Made by a program: the position numbers and the translations under genes
Shown: piece after piece, positions 16,179 to 24,331 of the stretch
How positions within the stretch are numbered: position 1 is the stretch's first letter
How the letters are laid out: the number at the start of each line of letters is the position of its first letter
NCBI GenBank assembly: GCA_937927335.1
Contig: CALBDU010000026.1
Coordinates: 1-29,418 of the forward strand
DNA length: 29,418 nucleotides
Origin: an uncultured Clostridium sp.
Lineage (GTDB): Bacteria; Bacillota; Clostridia; Clostridiales; Clostridiaceae
Reading direction: 5' to 3'
Notes under the pieces: model-generated
The model's database searches: none
What the model was told of the DNA's origin: nothing
The model's input: the letters and a program-made list of their open reading frames with translations, nothing else

Positions 16179-16370
16179 TGGCCTTTCACTTCCTTTCTCA
16201 GATATTATTACAGCAGTATAAGCAGGCACCTGTACCTTATTGATATCAATCACAATGGCTAGTTTTATAAATAGAATCTCTTTCCTGTGCCTTATTATTT
16301 ATTCTCCAAAGTCCGAACTTTCTCTGTTAAGTGCAGTAATGTCCCCTATACTCTCTCCATTCTTGCTGGC

Positions 16371-16465
16371 AAATAAAAAAACATGCAGTACTGACAACTG
16401 GACTTATGTTCGTCAGAACTACACGTTGTAATATTATTTTAGCACAATTTTTTTGGAGGATGTAA
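16371..16465 (-). promoter_or_regulatory. Leader element A: promoter plus conserved hairpin/U-tract
   Basis: Read on the minus strand, a TTACAT box (16465-16460), 18 bp and a TAAAAT box (16441-16436) predict a start near 16429. There the RNA enters a 16-bp stem (arms 16427-16412 and 16395-16380, with one T-T mismatch) closing a 16-nt loop, followed by a U-tract (16379-16371). Loop sequence GAACRTAAGTCCRGTTG and the stem strand AACGTGTAGTT recur in element B upstream of the CarD-like gene. It may be an attenuator for the downstream gene pair, the terminator of the CarD-like gene, or a small RNA. Nothing else was seen between 16179 and 16370. Confidence 0.7.
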
Positions 16466-16488
16466 GTGAAAATTTTTTTGCTGCTTTA

Positions 16489-16947
16489 TTACCAGGAATC
16501 ATCAGAAACGGCCGAAGCGATGTGTTTTTCCACTTCGTCCATGGGTATCCCTAATAATACTGAAATTTCGCCATGTAAATAATTCTTTGCTTTATGACTA
16601 TATTCCAATTCACCAGGAATCAGTCGGCCATCCTGTTTGCGCAGATAAACTGACTTAATGACTTTGATCCATTCAAGCTCGTCATATTTAGCCATCGCAT
16701 CCTCATAAAGCTCTCTGCGAAATTTTTCATTTGGCGCCTGAATTGTGCGAATATATGCCACACGATCAATTACATCCAATATCTCTTGTTTGGATACAAT
16801 TTTCCGTACGATTTCAGTATTTCGCACTGGCAGTACTATTTCCTCACCACTTTCTTGAGCACTGAGATGAATCTTGTCACCACCAATATCTGTAACATGC
16901 CAAATACCACCCCTTACGCAAATCACATAATCCCCTTTTTTATACAC
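16489..16947 (-). CDS. CarD-like (CarD_CdnL_TRCF domain) protein
   Basis: The 152-aa protein has the two-part CarD/CdnL layout. An N-terminal barrel (about residues 1-55, YKKGDYVICVRGGIWHVTDI through VLPVRNTEIVRKI) is of the RNA-polymerase-interacting type. A helical C-terminal part (about 60-152) has a run around AMAKYDELEWIKVIKSVYLRKQ. CarD proteins bind the RNA polymerase beta subunit and alter promoter opening. I place the start at the GTG at 16947 because AAAGGG precedes it. The ATG at 16965 lacks a ribosome binding site. This divergent short member differs from canonical CarD in its barrel sequence. It is preceded by leader element B. Confidence 0.8.
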   Translation of the reverse strand: MYKKGDYVICVRGGIWHVTDIGGDKIHLSAQESGEEIVLPVRNTEIVRKIVSKQEILDVIDRVAYIRTIQAPNEKFRRELYEDAMAKYDELEWIKVIKSVYLRKQDGRLIPGELEYSHKAKNYLHGEISVLLGIPMDEVEKHIASAVSDDSW

Positions 16948-17002
16948 TATCGTCAACCCTTTCATGGATTATTTTTTTAAACAAATCGGAATCACAATTC
17001 TG

Positions 17003-17106
17003 ATTAAAATAAAAACGCGTAACCTGCATCAACCGGACTTACGTTCCGCTTAAGCAAACTACACGTTGAGTAATCTTATTTTAACATATTTCTCAGAAAA
17101 ATGTAA
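17003..17106 (-). promoter_or_regulatory. Leader element B: promoter plus conserved hairpin/U-tract
   Basis: On the minus strand a TTACAT box (17106-17101), 17 bp and TAAAAT (17083-17078) predict transcription from about 17071. The RNA immediately forms a 14-bp stem with wobbles (arms 17067-17054 and 17027-17014) around a 26-nt loop, followed by TTTTTATTTTA. The loop has GAACGTAAGTCCGGTTG, the same core as element A. The hairpin ends about 65 bp before the CarD-like start, so it would stop transcription unless antitermination or ligand-dependent refolding occurs. No known riboswitch class was recognised. Confidence 0.7.
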
Positions 17107-17361
17107 TACGAAACCCATTATTCTGAAACCATATCCTTCTTCATATAACTATTGTTATACGGTTGTCTCCCCGGCCCATATGTTCAACTTTTTCATTTGT
17201 TACTAGTCTCTTCAGTGTAATATGAGGTCTATAAAGTATACATTTCAACTTCTGAGTTGTAAAATATATTTATAAATTAGAAATGTGGTATTTTGGATTT
17301 AAGCTAAGATGGAAAGAGTTGAACCTTTGAGACTATTAATTTAACTATAGGAAGGTGAAGA
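17107..17361. other. Gene-free stretch upstream of the ferredoxin/CCG gene
   Basis: No open frame, repeat or strong hairpin was seen here. It must hold the promoter of the plus-strand gene starting at 17362. AT-rich TATTTA and TATAAA boxes occur near 17260-17275, but no pair with clear -35/-10 spacing stood out. Confidence 0.4.
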
Positions 17362-18630
17362 ATGATGAAAATCGACATATGTGAAAATTTTCAAGAAGTT
17401 AAAAATAAATTTTTGGATGAATGTATTGAATGTGGTCTGTGTATTACAAAATGTCCAGTAATTCAATATACCGATATTCACAACTCAAATCCAAAGAATA
17501 TTCAAAAGTATATAAAAAAATTTTTAAACACAGGGGAATTAACACAGGAAGCATATACTAAAGTATATTCCTGCATGGAATGTTATAAATGTGCTGGTGA
17601 GAAGCATTGTCCAAAAGGATTTGATACAATAACCATTAACGAAATTGCAAAGTGGGAGCGGCAGAAAAGGTGTATCCAATGTAATACAGATGATGATGAC
17701 TACATTACTCAAAAAGTTTTAGCCAGTATTCAAGTATCAAAAAAGGATTATGAAAAAATTTTCACAGCAACTGAAAAAGGAAATGCTGAATATGTGTTTT
17801 TTACAGGCTGCAATGTTTATAAACAGCCTGAAAAAATATTGAATGCTATTGATATTATAAATGAGATAACCCAGGATTGGGCATTTGTTCCCGGAATTGA
17901 CTATTGCTGCGGTGACTTATATAATAATCATGGCAAACCACAAAAAGCAACTGAAGTATATAATAAACTGATAGAAAAAATTGCTTCTTATTCTCCTAAA
18001 AAGCTGATTTTATGGTGCCCTACCTGTAGTTGCCGATTTAAAATAAATAATATTAATTCTGATATACCATTTGAAATAATTACATTTGGTCAATTTGTTG
18101 CTGAAAATATGGACAAACTAAAATTAGAAAATAAGGCAGGCAAAATTGTTACATTGCATGAAGCATGCAAATCCTCATATATGGGAATTGATTTGGACAG
18201 TGTTAGAAAAATTCTAGTGAGCATTCCTAACGTGCAATTAATTGAAATGAAACATCATGGCAAAAATGCTCTTTGTTGTGGAAGTGAAGCCAGAGAAAAG
18301 AATCCTAAAAGCGCTGATAAAATTAAGGAAATCCGTTTAAAGGAAGCTCAAGATGTGAATCCTGATATTCTAATTGATGTATGCCAATTTTGTCATGACA
18401 CTTTTGCTGCTGAAGAAGTAAAATATGAATTTAAAATTGAAAATTATGTAAATTTTATTGCTGCTTCACTTGGCATAAATAGAGAAGACAAATATAAAAA
18501 ATATAAACAATGGAAAAATATAGATAAGATTATGGAAGATGCAAAAGAATTTCTTTATGATTCACCCTATACTAAAGAGCAAATCATAAGCGTATTAAAG
18601 AATGTATTTAGCATAAATTCTGAGGTTTAA
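17362..18630 (+). CDS. Ferredoxin/CCG-domain electron-transfer protein (GlpC/HdrD-like)
   Basis: The 422-aa protein combines two [4Fe-4S] ferredoxin motifs with two CCG domains. Cys21, Cys24, Cys27, Cys31-Pro form the first cluster site; Cys71, Cys74, Cys77, Cys83-Pro form the second. The CCG parts contain DYCCGDLYNNHGK and NALCCGSEAREKNP, with further Cys in LWCPTCSCRF and DVCQFCHD. The order resembles HdrD, GlpC and LutA-like subunits that carry electrons to or from a catalytic partner. No flavoprotein or heterodisulfide reductase partner gene is next to it, so its redox partner is unknown. The ATG at 17362 follows GGAAGGTG. It is transcribed toward the peptide-use operon, separated by a hairpin. 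Confidence 0.83.
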   Translation: MMKIDICENFQEVKNKFLDECIECGLCITKCPVIQYTDIHNSNPKNIQKYIKKFLNTGELTQEAYTKVYSCMECYKCAGEKHCPKGFDTITINEIAKWERQKRCIQCNTDDDDYITQKVLASIQVSKKDYEKIFTATEKGNAEYVFFTGCNVYKQPEKILNAIDIINEITQDWAFVPGIDYCCGDLYNNHGKPQKATEVYNKLIEKIASYSPKKLILWCPTCSCRFKINNINSDIPFEIITFGQFVAENMDKLKLENKAGKIVTLHEACKSSYMGIDLDSVRKILVSIPNVQLIEMKHHGKNALCCGSEAREKNPKSADKIKEIRLKEAQDVNPDILIDVCQFCHDTFAAEEVKYEFKIENYVNFIAASLGINREDKYKKYKQWKNIDKIMEDAKEFLYDSPYTKEQIISVLKNVFSINSEV

Positions 18631-18659
18631 ATTCTTGCAAATCATTGGCTTTATGTGGA

Positions 18660-18698
18660 TTAGGGCTGTTATGGGAATAAGTTCCGAAACAGCCCTAA
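18660..18698. terminator. Hairpin between convergent genes
   Basis: TTAGGGCTGTT (18660-18670) and AACAGCCCTAA (18688-18698) form a perfect 11-bp stem with a further inner GGAA/TTCC pairing. It lies 30 bp after the ferredoxin/CCG gene and 13 bp after the antiporter stop, so it could serve both. The T-runs on both sides are short. Confidence 0.65.
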
Positions 18699-18710
18699 AT
18701 TTGCTGTTAC

Positions 18711-20228
18711 CTATTTTGCCAACTTTTCATCTGAATTGATTTTTGTAATATTTTCATATCTTCTATACATTAGTAATCCGATGATAATAAATATTATAGG
18801 ACCTGCCATCATAATTATGGAGGAAACGGTATCCCCAGATAATAAAGGTTGAATAATGGTAAAGATATTTGCCAATCCTATTGTTATAAATACAACTATT
18901 CCCCAGATTAAAGAGCTTGTATAGCTTTTATAAATAACAAATGGCTTCTCAATTTCGGTTTTCTTCTTAAAAAATGGAAATGCGGCGGCAAGAAACATAT
19001 AGGGAATTGTCATAGCAACAGCAGTCATTAACAATAACATGTTAAAGAATTTAGATGCTGCTGCACCTCCAAAGGATACAAATATAATTAAGGCAATAAT
19101 CATATAGCACTGGACCCACATAGCTTTTTTAGGCATGCCCTCATCTATTTGACCAATCTTTCCAGGCCACAATCTTGCGGGAGTACCTTCTATTAGCTGT
19201 CTAAGCGGTGAGTAAAGTAAACTTATATATGCTCCCAAAACAACCAAACAACTGGACAGTGCAAAAAACCTAGTCATCCATAAACCAATTACTAATGCTT
19301 TTGCTTCTTCCATCCCAAATACAAGTCCAAGGTTATATCCTAAATTATTCATTACTACAAATGGTACATTACCAAGATTAACCCCTTTACTGGACAATGT
19401 AGCACCCCAGTTTGTAAACATTCCAATTGAAAAAATAGCTAGTGAATATCCAATTGTAATTATTAATGCACAAATTAAAATTGCTTTTGGGAATGTTTTC
19501 TCCGGGTTCTCAGTTTTATCAACCAGCCCGGCCGATGCTTCCATTCCACCATAAGCAAGTATAGCTAAGCTAATAAATGAGAATACTGCAACTATTGAAC
19601 TGTAGCTTGAATTTGGGGAATGTATGAATTCTCTAATTAAAACTGGCTGAGCAAAATTACCATGATTTGCAATTAATATTATTATCGCCCCAAGTACCAG
19701 CACAATATTTAGAATTGCAACTGCCATTCCTCCAACCGAAGCCATTTTTGATATTTTATCCAATCCCTTCGTGGCAAGGAATGTCATTAGTACAACAAAT
19801 ACAATTGACAGCACTCCTAAAACCTGAGTAGAATTTAATCCCAATAATTCCCAGGAAGATGTTGTGTCTTTTCCGAAAATCAAAGCAGATATACGTATCC
19901 AAAACACGTTGGTGACAAGTACAAAATATGATATAAAGGATGTGTACCACATAAACATGCCCATGAATGCAAATTTCGTACCAACTGATTTTTCCATCCA
20001 GCTAAACATTCCGCCCTTTTCACTCTTAAATGCCATACCATATTCTGAAAGCATAAACGCAAATGGTACAAAAAAAGCTACTGCACCAAAGATGTATGCC
20101 GGTATCGCTGAATAGCCCATTAATAGAAATGCATTAGGAGCGTTATTGAATGCAAATACCGTTGTAATTATCATTGATGATAATGTTAATACCGTTAACT
20201 TTTTATTGCTTTTTTTATCTTGTGACAT
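18711..20228 (-). CDS. yjeM: APC-family amino acid antiporter, YjeM-like
   Basis: The 505-aa protein has about twelve to thirteen membrane helices and matches the glutamate/GABA-antiporter group in the APC superfamily, close to E. coli YjeM. Shared landmarks include FAFNNAPNAFLLMGYSAIPAYIF near the N-terminus, GGMFSWMEKSVG, the YGGMEASAGLVDKTENPEKTFPKAI segment and AFPFFKKK near the C-terminus. It probably exchanges amino acids, but the substrate is not proven even for the relative. The ATG at 20228 follows AAGGGGG. It is the third gene in the unit with the CocE/S15 hydrolase and M19 dipeptidase, so import or export of peptide breakdown products is likely. Confidence 0.88.
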   Translation of the reverse strand: MSQDKKSNKKLTVLTLSSMIITTVFAFNNAPNAFLLMGYSAIPAYIFGAVAFFVPFAFMLSEYGMAFKSEKGGMFSWMEKSVGTKFAFMGMFMWYTSFISYFVLVTNVFWIRISALIFGKDTTSSWELLGLNSTQVLGVLSIVFVVLMTFLATKGLDKISKMASVGGMAVAILNIVLVLGAIIILIANHGNFAQPVLIREFIHSPNSSYSSIVAVFSFISLAILAYGGMEASAGLVDKTENPEKTFPKAILICALIITIGYSLAIFSIGMFTNWGATLSSKGVNLGNVPFVVMNNLGYNLGLVFGMEEAKALVIGLWMTRFFALSSCLVVLGAYISLLYSPLRQLIEGTPARLWPGKIGQIDEGMPKKAMWVQCYMIIALIIFVSFGGAAASKFFNMLLLMTAVAMTIPYMFLAAAFPFFKKKTEIEKPFVIYKSYTSSLIWGIVVFITIGLANIFTIIQPLLSGDTVSSIIMMAGPIIFIIIGLLMYRRYENITKINSDEKLAK

Positions 20229-20277
20229 TTTTTTCCCCCTTATTATTTGTTAATCAAGTTTTTAAAATGCATATGCA

Positions 20278-21297
20278 TTAAACTAATGTGCTTTTTAGTA
20301 CCCTTAAATAATTTTTGTATCCAATTTTCTCAAGTTCTTCAATGCTATAACCTCTATCTGAAAGTATATTTAGAATCCTACCAGCGTCACTATGGCCCTT
20401 AATTACATCAAAAGGTACTCGTGGCATACTTTTTATATCCTCTGCTGAGACATATTTCATAAATCTATCACAAAAATCAAATCCAAAGCACACATAATCT
20501 ATCCCGGCTAATTTTATGATGTATTCTATGTGATCTGCTAAATATTCTAGATTTGAATTTTCATCGTCATCTGCCACCAACATGCTGCTTGCATTCATTC
20601 CAATTATACCGCCACTATTAGCTATTGATTTTATCTGGTCATCTGTGAGATTTCGTTTAATGCTTGATAATGTTCTACAGTTAGAATGAGATGCAATAAA
20701 AGGTTTTTTTGAAACTTTAAGTACATCTTCAAAGCCCTCATCATTTAGATGACTTACATCTATGAACATCCCCAGCTTTTCTGCCTCTTTTACAAGTTCA
20801 TATCCAAAATCAGTTAATCCACCTTTTTTGCCTCCTGGAATACTGATATAGCTGCTTCCATCCGCTGCAAGATTTCTTCTGCTCCAGGTGAGTCCTAACC
20901 CACGTACCCCCAATTGATAAAATATCCTCAAAAGATTTATATCATTGTATAGTGGCTCAGCGCCTTCAAATGATAAGATTATACCCAGCTTTTCGTTTTC
21001 AATTGAACAAATTACATCATCATAACTTTTACAGAGCACTATCTTATCTGATGATTCCTCTATTTCAGCATAAAGTGCGCTAATTTGTTCCAATGCCTTT
21101 CTAAGTGCCATTTCAGGCAAAAATATATTATCAATAAATATTGAGGAAGTAATGATGGAAAACCCACCCTTTTTAAAATCCTCTAAGTAATCCTGTTCTA
21201 TTACCTTTGTTCTGCCTTTTGCTCTTTGAACTGTTACATCCATTAAAAGGTCGAAATGAGCATCAATTAATACCCGTCTGTTTATACTGCAATCCAT
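20278..21297 (-). CDS. Membrane dipeptidase family (M19) dipeptidase
   Basis: The 339-aa enzyme has all main metal-binding marks of the renal dipeptidase family. These are DAHFD (His14, Asp16), Glu111 in SFEGAEPL, His183 in DVSHLND, His204 in ASHSNCR and Asp274 in GFDFCDR. The family hydrolyses dipeptides, including some D-amino-acid ones, with a two-zinc centre. No signal peptide is visible, so it is cytoplasmic. The ATG at 21297 follows GGAGAG. It starts 16 bp after the hydrolase gene upstream and leads into the antiporter gene, in one likely operon. Its job is probably to split dipeptides released or imported by its neighbours. Confidence 0.92.
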   Translation of the reverse strand: MDCSINRRVLIDAHFDLLMDVTVQRAKGRTKVIEQDYLEDFKKGGFSIITSSIFIDNIFLPEMALRKALEQISALYAEIEESSDKIVLCKSYDDVICSIENEKLGIILSFEGAEPLYNDINLLRIFYQLGVRGLGLTWSRRNLAADGSSYISIPGGKKGGLTDFGYELVKEAEKLGMFIDVSHLNDEGFEDVLKVSKKPFIASHSNCRTLSSIKRNLTDDQIKSIANSGGIIGMNASSMLVADDDENSNLEYLADHIEYIIKLAGIDYVCFGFDFCDRFMKYVSAEDIKSMPRVPFDVIKGHSDAGRILNILSDRGYSIEELEKIGYKNYLRVLKSTLV

Positions 21298-21313
21298 ATA
21301 TTTAATCTCTCCT

Positions 21314-23434
21314 CTATTTAAAAATCTTCTGCATATTTCCTTCTAATACAGGCAGGACAATATGTGAACAAAATTTATTATTATGATAAACTGTTTGAGT
21401 TGCGTTCACTGTATCTGCTGTTTCACAAGTATTGCTACCTAAATTGTCATTTGGGAAACATAAATTCTTTGCACCTGATGTTATTTGAACTCTTATCTTG
21501 TGTCCCTTTTTTATCCTACATGCAATTTTTGTCATATTAATTTCATACTTTTCTATTTTACCAGGCTCCAAGAGTTCAGCTTTATAAAACGAATTCCTGT
21601 ATCTAGCCCTAATAATACCGTCAGAAAGCCTGATGGAATTCCCATGCTCGTCCACATCGGTTAGTCGAACAACCCAATCAGTATCCTTTGCAGAGCTTGC
21701 AGCATATATAACCGCAATAATATCTCCAGCAATAACTAAATCATCTTCCAATGGCTTTGAAGTATATATCAAAACATCTTGCCTAAGCTCCTGATCCTTA
21801 TAGTTTTCAGGAACCGAGCATTCGTTTTCAGATATATCAATTAAATATGGAAATGCATTGTTTGGATTAAAAATGTATTGATCCCTTTTTTCAGCTTCAG
21901 GACATTTCAAATCTAACCAACCGTCTCCTTTAGAACTCTTAGCATCTTCTATACTATGAATATAAAGCCTTTCAGCCTTCACCTCTTTGGGAGGCCACTG
22001 GCTTGAAGTTTTCCACTTATTTTCACCTATCATGTAATATTCAACTAAATTTTCTCTGTCCATTCCGTTATCAATGCCTTTTAGAAAACAATCAAACCAC
22101 TTTAAATGTAATAAATCCATATCATACTTCAAAGAATTACTACCGAATTGGATATTGTGTATTTCTCTAGTAGTATTACATTGATGATACCAAGGTCCCA
22201 ATATCATTCTCATATTCTGCCTATTATTTCTTTGGTTTATATCCCAGGCTTGAGAAGTGCCCATTCCATCATCATCGAACCAGCCTGATATTATTAGTGA
22301 AGGTACATTTATTTTATTAGAATGCAAAGTCCAATCACATTTATCCCAAAAATTATCGTTATCTTCATGCTTAGTCCATTCACTCCAAAATTTAATGTCT
22401 CTTCCAAGGGCTAATTTAGGTATTTCATTTATAGGACGGTGACTTAATATATCGTCCCAATCATCTCTTACCATTGCCATTGGATTAAATTTTTGTTGGC
22501 TAACTGCAAAAGCCCATGCTAATGCACCTGATGCATAGGTTCCTCCTTTCCTCATAATATCAACAAAGGGGCTCCCAGCGGTTACCAAGCTTACGATTGC
22601 TTTAAGATGGGGGTTTCCGCTAGCAGCAGCTGCCCACTGTACATATCCAGAGTAAGAACCACCAATCATTCCTACATTTCCATCTGACCATGGCTGCATC
22701 GCAATCCAATTTAGAGTGTCATCACCATCTTCAATTTCTGCAGCAAATGGAAGCCATTCCCCCTCTGAATCCTCTCTTCCTCTAACGTCCTGAATTACAA
22801 CGGCATATCCTCTTTGAGAAAACTTTTTCCACATTTCACCCACCAATTTCTTACCATATGGAGTTCTTACAAGTATTGCAGGTATTCTTTCAGTGATGCC
22901 AGATGGCAAAAAAATATCTGTGGATAGAAAAACATCATCCCTCATCTTAACCTCAAAACTGCCAAAATGATTGACACTATATTCAGCTTTTGAAATATTA
23001 CCGGCCTTCCATAATTTAATCGGTGTAAAATTTTCATATCCCGGTTTTACTAGAACCGTACATGCTTCTCTTCCGGTTATTATGAAAGCTGCTATTTCTT
23101 CCTCACAAAAAACAATATCCACTGGAAGCTTTCCGTTCATTTGCGCAAATATCCAACCAGTCTTTATTAAACCGCCTACATCTTCTTCAACTTTCAAATA
23201 TCTCTCGTAATGATATTTAGGATTGTCTAAGCCCTTCATCCAAATCTCTTGCCAGATTTCTATTAGCGATTTGGCGTAGGTTTTATCATCCTCCGTAACT
23301 TTACTAAACGCTGGTAACATACCACTTTCTAAAGGTTTTAATCGATGAGATACTCCATTGAGGGAGAATATTATATCTCCACAATATATTCCAGATTTAT
23401 AGCAACTAAACTGTTGCACTTTTTTATTATTCAT
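21314..23434 (-). CDS. CocE/NonD-type (S15-like) hydrolase with N-terminal extension
   Basis: The 706-aa protein has a CocE/X-Pro dipeptidyl-peptidase alpha/beta hydrolase core starting near residue 160 (VKMRDDVFLSTDIFLPSG). RTPYGKK (190-196), QDVRGREDSEGEW (215-227) and the nucleophile motif IGGSYSG (Ser260) are clear. The C-terminal jelly-roll domain (about 480-700) includes PLEDDLVIAGDI and KGHKIRVQITS. The first 155 residues are not part of the usual family and were not recognised. Members cleave acyl or peptidyl bonds in cocaine esterase, amino-ester hydrolase and X-Pro peptidase roles. Next to a dipeptidase and an antiporter, a peptide or amino-ester substrate is likely. It is the first gene of the operon and has a strong promoter under a palindromic operator. 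Confidence 0.86.
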   Translation of the reverse strand: MNNKKVQQFSCYKSGIYCGDIIFSLNGVSHRLKPLESGMLPAFSKVTEDDKTYAKSLIEIWQEIWMKGLDNPKYHYERYLKVEEDVGGLIKTGWIFAQMNGKLPVDIVFCEEEIAAFIITGREACTVLVKPGYENFTPIKLWKAGNISKAEYSVNHFGSFEVKMRDDVFLSTDIFLPSGITERIPAILVRTPYGKKLVGEMWKKFSQRGYAVVIQDVRGREDSEGEWLPFAAEIEDGDDTLNWIAMQPWSDGNVGMIGGSYSGYVQWAAAASGNPHLKAIVSLVTAGSPFVDIMRKGGTYASGALAWAFAVSQQKFNPMAMVRDDWDDILSHRPINEIPKLALGRDIKFWSEWTKHEDNDNFWDKCDWTLHSNKINVPSLIISGWFDDDGMGTSQAWDINQRNNRQNMRMILGPWYHQCNTTREIHNIQFGSNSLKYDMDLLHLKWFDCFLKGIDNGMDRENLVEYYMIGENKWKTSSQWPPKEVKAERLYIHSIEDAKSSKGDGWLDLKCPEAEKRDQYIFNPNNAFPYLIDISENECSVPENYKDQELRQDVLIYTSKPLEDDLVIAGDIIAVIYAASSAKDTDWVVRLTDVDEHGNSIRLSDGIIRARYRNSFYKAELLEPGKIEKYEINMTKIACRIKKGHKIRVQITSGAKNLCFPNDNLGSNTCETADTVNATQTVYHNNKFCSHIVLPVLEGNMQKIFK

Positions 23435-23453
23435 TTAATCCCCCTTACATAAT

Positions 23454-23489
23454 AATTTAACTACAAGTTAATTAACTCATAGTTAAATT
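23454..23489 (-). promoter_or_regulatory. 36-bp near-palindromic operator
   Basis: The sequence from 23454 to 23489 is symmetric around 23471/23472 with 16 of 18 base pairs matching. Mismatches are at 64/79 and 65/78 of the 234xx numbering. Each half carries AATTTAACTA and AGTTAA. It overlaps the predicted -10 box and start site of the hydrolase operon, a classic repressor position. The divergent XRE-cupin regulator is the obvious candidate to bind it. Confidence 0.75.
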
Positions 23490-23515
23490 ATATTACGTGC
23501 TTTACCCCTAGTCAA
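23487..23515 (-). promoter_or_regulatory. SigA-type promoter of the peptide-use operon
   Basis: In the direction of transcription TTGACT (23515-23510), exactly 17 bp and a perfect TATAAT (23492-23487) are present. Transcription would begin near 23480, about 45 bp before the hydrolase start codon. Confidence 0.85.
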
Positions 23516-23684
23516 TACCATTATTCAGAATATTGTAAATGATTATACTTATATAACTATTTAATATAAAGCAGAAAGAGGGCAGAGTAGTGGCAGTTAA
23601 AGTTAATTGCAATTTACTATAATTAATTGTAAACTATATAGTATATGCATCTGAATATAGAACCATACAAGGGAGGAATTTTTC

Positions 23685-24275
23685 TTGAATTTAAAAATGC
23701 TTAAACAGTTAAGACAAAATAAGGGATATAAATTAACTGATATGTCAAAAATAACGGGATATACACCAAGTTTCTTATCACAATTGGAAAGAGGTTTAAA
23801 ACAGCCATCCCTTGAAGCTTTAAGAAAAATTTCTGAATGCCTTGATATTCCTATGATAACTTTTTTTATTGAGGACAATGATAAATCACCTTGTTTTGAA
23901 GAGAATTTTACAAGTGACAGCATGTACTGCAGTGTTATACGCAAAAATAATAGAAAGAAATTTGGCTTACAAGGTCTCTCCTCCAGTGAGTTATTAACAC
24001 CTCATATTGAGGATTCTTTAAATAAGCCAGAAATTATGGGATTGTATGTTGAAACAAAACCAGGATGCTGGACATCAGAAAAGATGGTTTCCCATAATTA
24101 TGATGAGAATATTTTTATCATTAAAGGAGAAATGCAGGCATACGTAGGAGACAAAGTATATATGATTAAAGAGGGAGACAGCCTTTATATTAGGAAAAAT
24201 GCACCTCATAATTTACTGAATTCCGGTAAAGAAATTCTAATATGTACAGCCCATTTTTCAACCAATATTTTTTAA
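23685..24275 (+). CDS. XRE-family regulator with cupin sensor domain
   Basis: The 196-aa protein has an N-terminal lambda-repressor-like helix-turn-helix (about residues 3-60: LKQLRQNKGYKLTDMSKITGYTPSFLSQLERG with LEALRKISECLDI). A C-terminal cupin barrel (about 118-192) includes SHNYDENIFIIKGEMQAYVGDKVYMIKEGDSLYI. This PuuR-like architecture regulates amine and amino-acid catabolic genes. The start is a TTG at 23685 because GGGAGG lies 8 bp upstream. The next ATG (23697) is too far away. It is divergent from the hydrolase/dipeptidase/antiporter operon, whose promoter carries a 36-bp palindrome. AGTTAATT-like half-sites also occur near its own promoter (23597-23630), suggesting autoregulation. 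Confidence 0.92.
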   Translation: MNLKMLKQLRQNKGYKLTDMSKITGYTPSFLSQLERGLKQPSLEALRKISECLDIPMITFFIEDNDKSPCFEENFTSDSMYCSVIRKNNRKKFGLQGLSSSELLTPHIEDSLNKPEIMGLYVETKPGCWTSEKMVSHNYDENIFIIKGEMQAYVGDKVYMIKEGDSLYIRKNAPHNLLNSGKEILICTAHFSTNIF

Positions 24276-24284
24276 ATTGCAATA

Positions 24285-24322
24285 AAAAAGCATTGACTTT
24301 AACAATTCAGTCAATGCTTTTT
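24285..24322. terminator. Bidirectional terminator between the XRE regulator and hcp
   Basis: AAAAAGCATTGACT (24285-24298) and AGTCAATGCTTTTT (24309-24322) form a 14-bp perfect stem with a 10-nt loop. The A/T ends serve as U-tracts for both strands. Both flanking genes end within 10 bp. Confidence 0.92.
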
Positions 24323-24331
24323 CTTTACATT

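Noticed and set aside
16412..16417. CUGACGA sequence in leader element A resembling a hammerhead ribozyme core
   Set aside because: No matching GAAA and no three-stem junction could be drawn, and element B lacks the CUGACGA.
16467..16608. Plus-strand frame starting with GTG after GGAGG-like bases
   Set aside because: It lies antisense to the CarD-like gene, is short and has no recognisable protein pattern.
20267..20278. ATGCATATGCAT palindrome at the end of the dipeptidase gene
   Set aside because: Short, AT-rich and without T-run or repeat partners, so likely chance.
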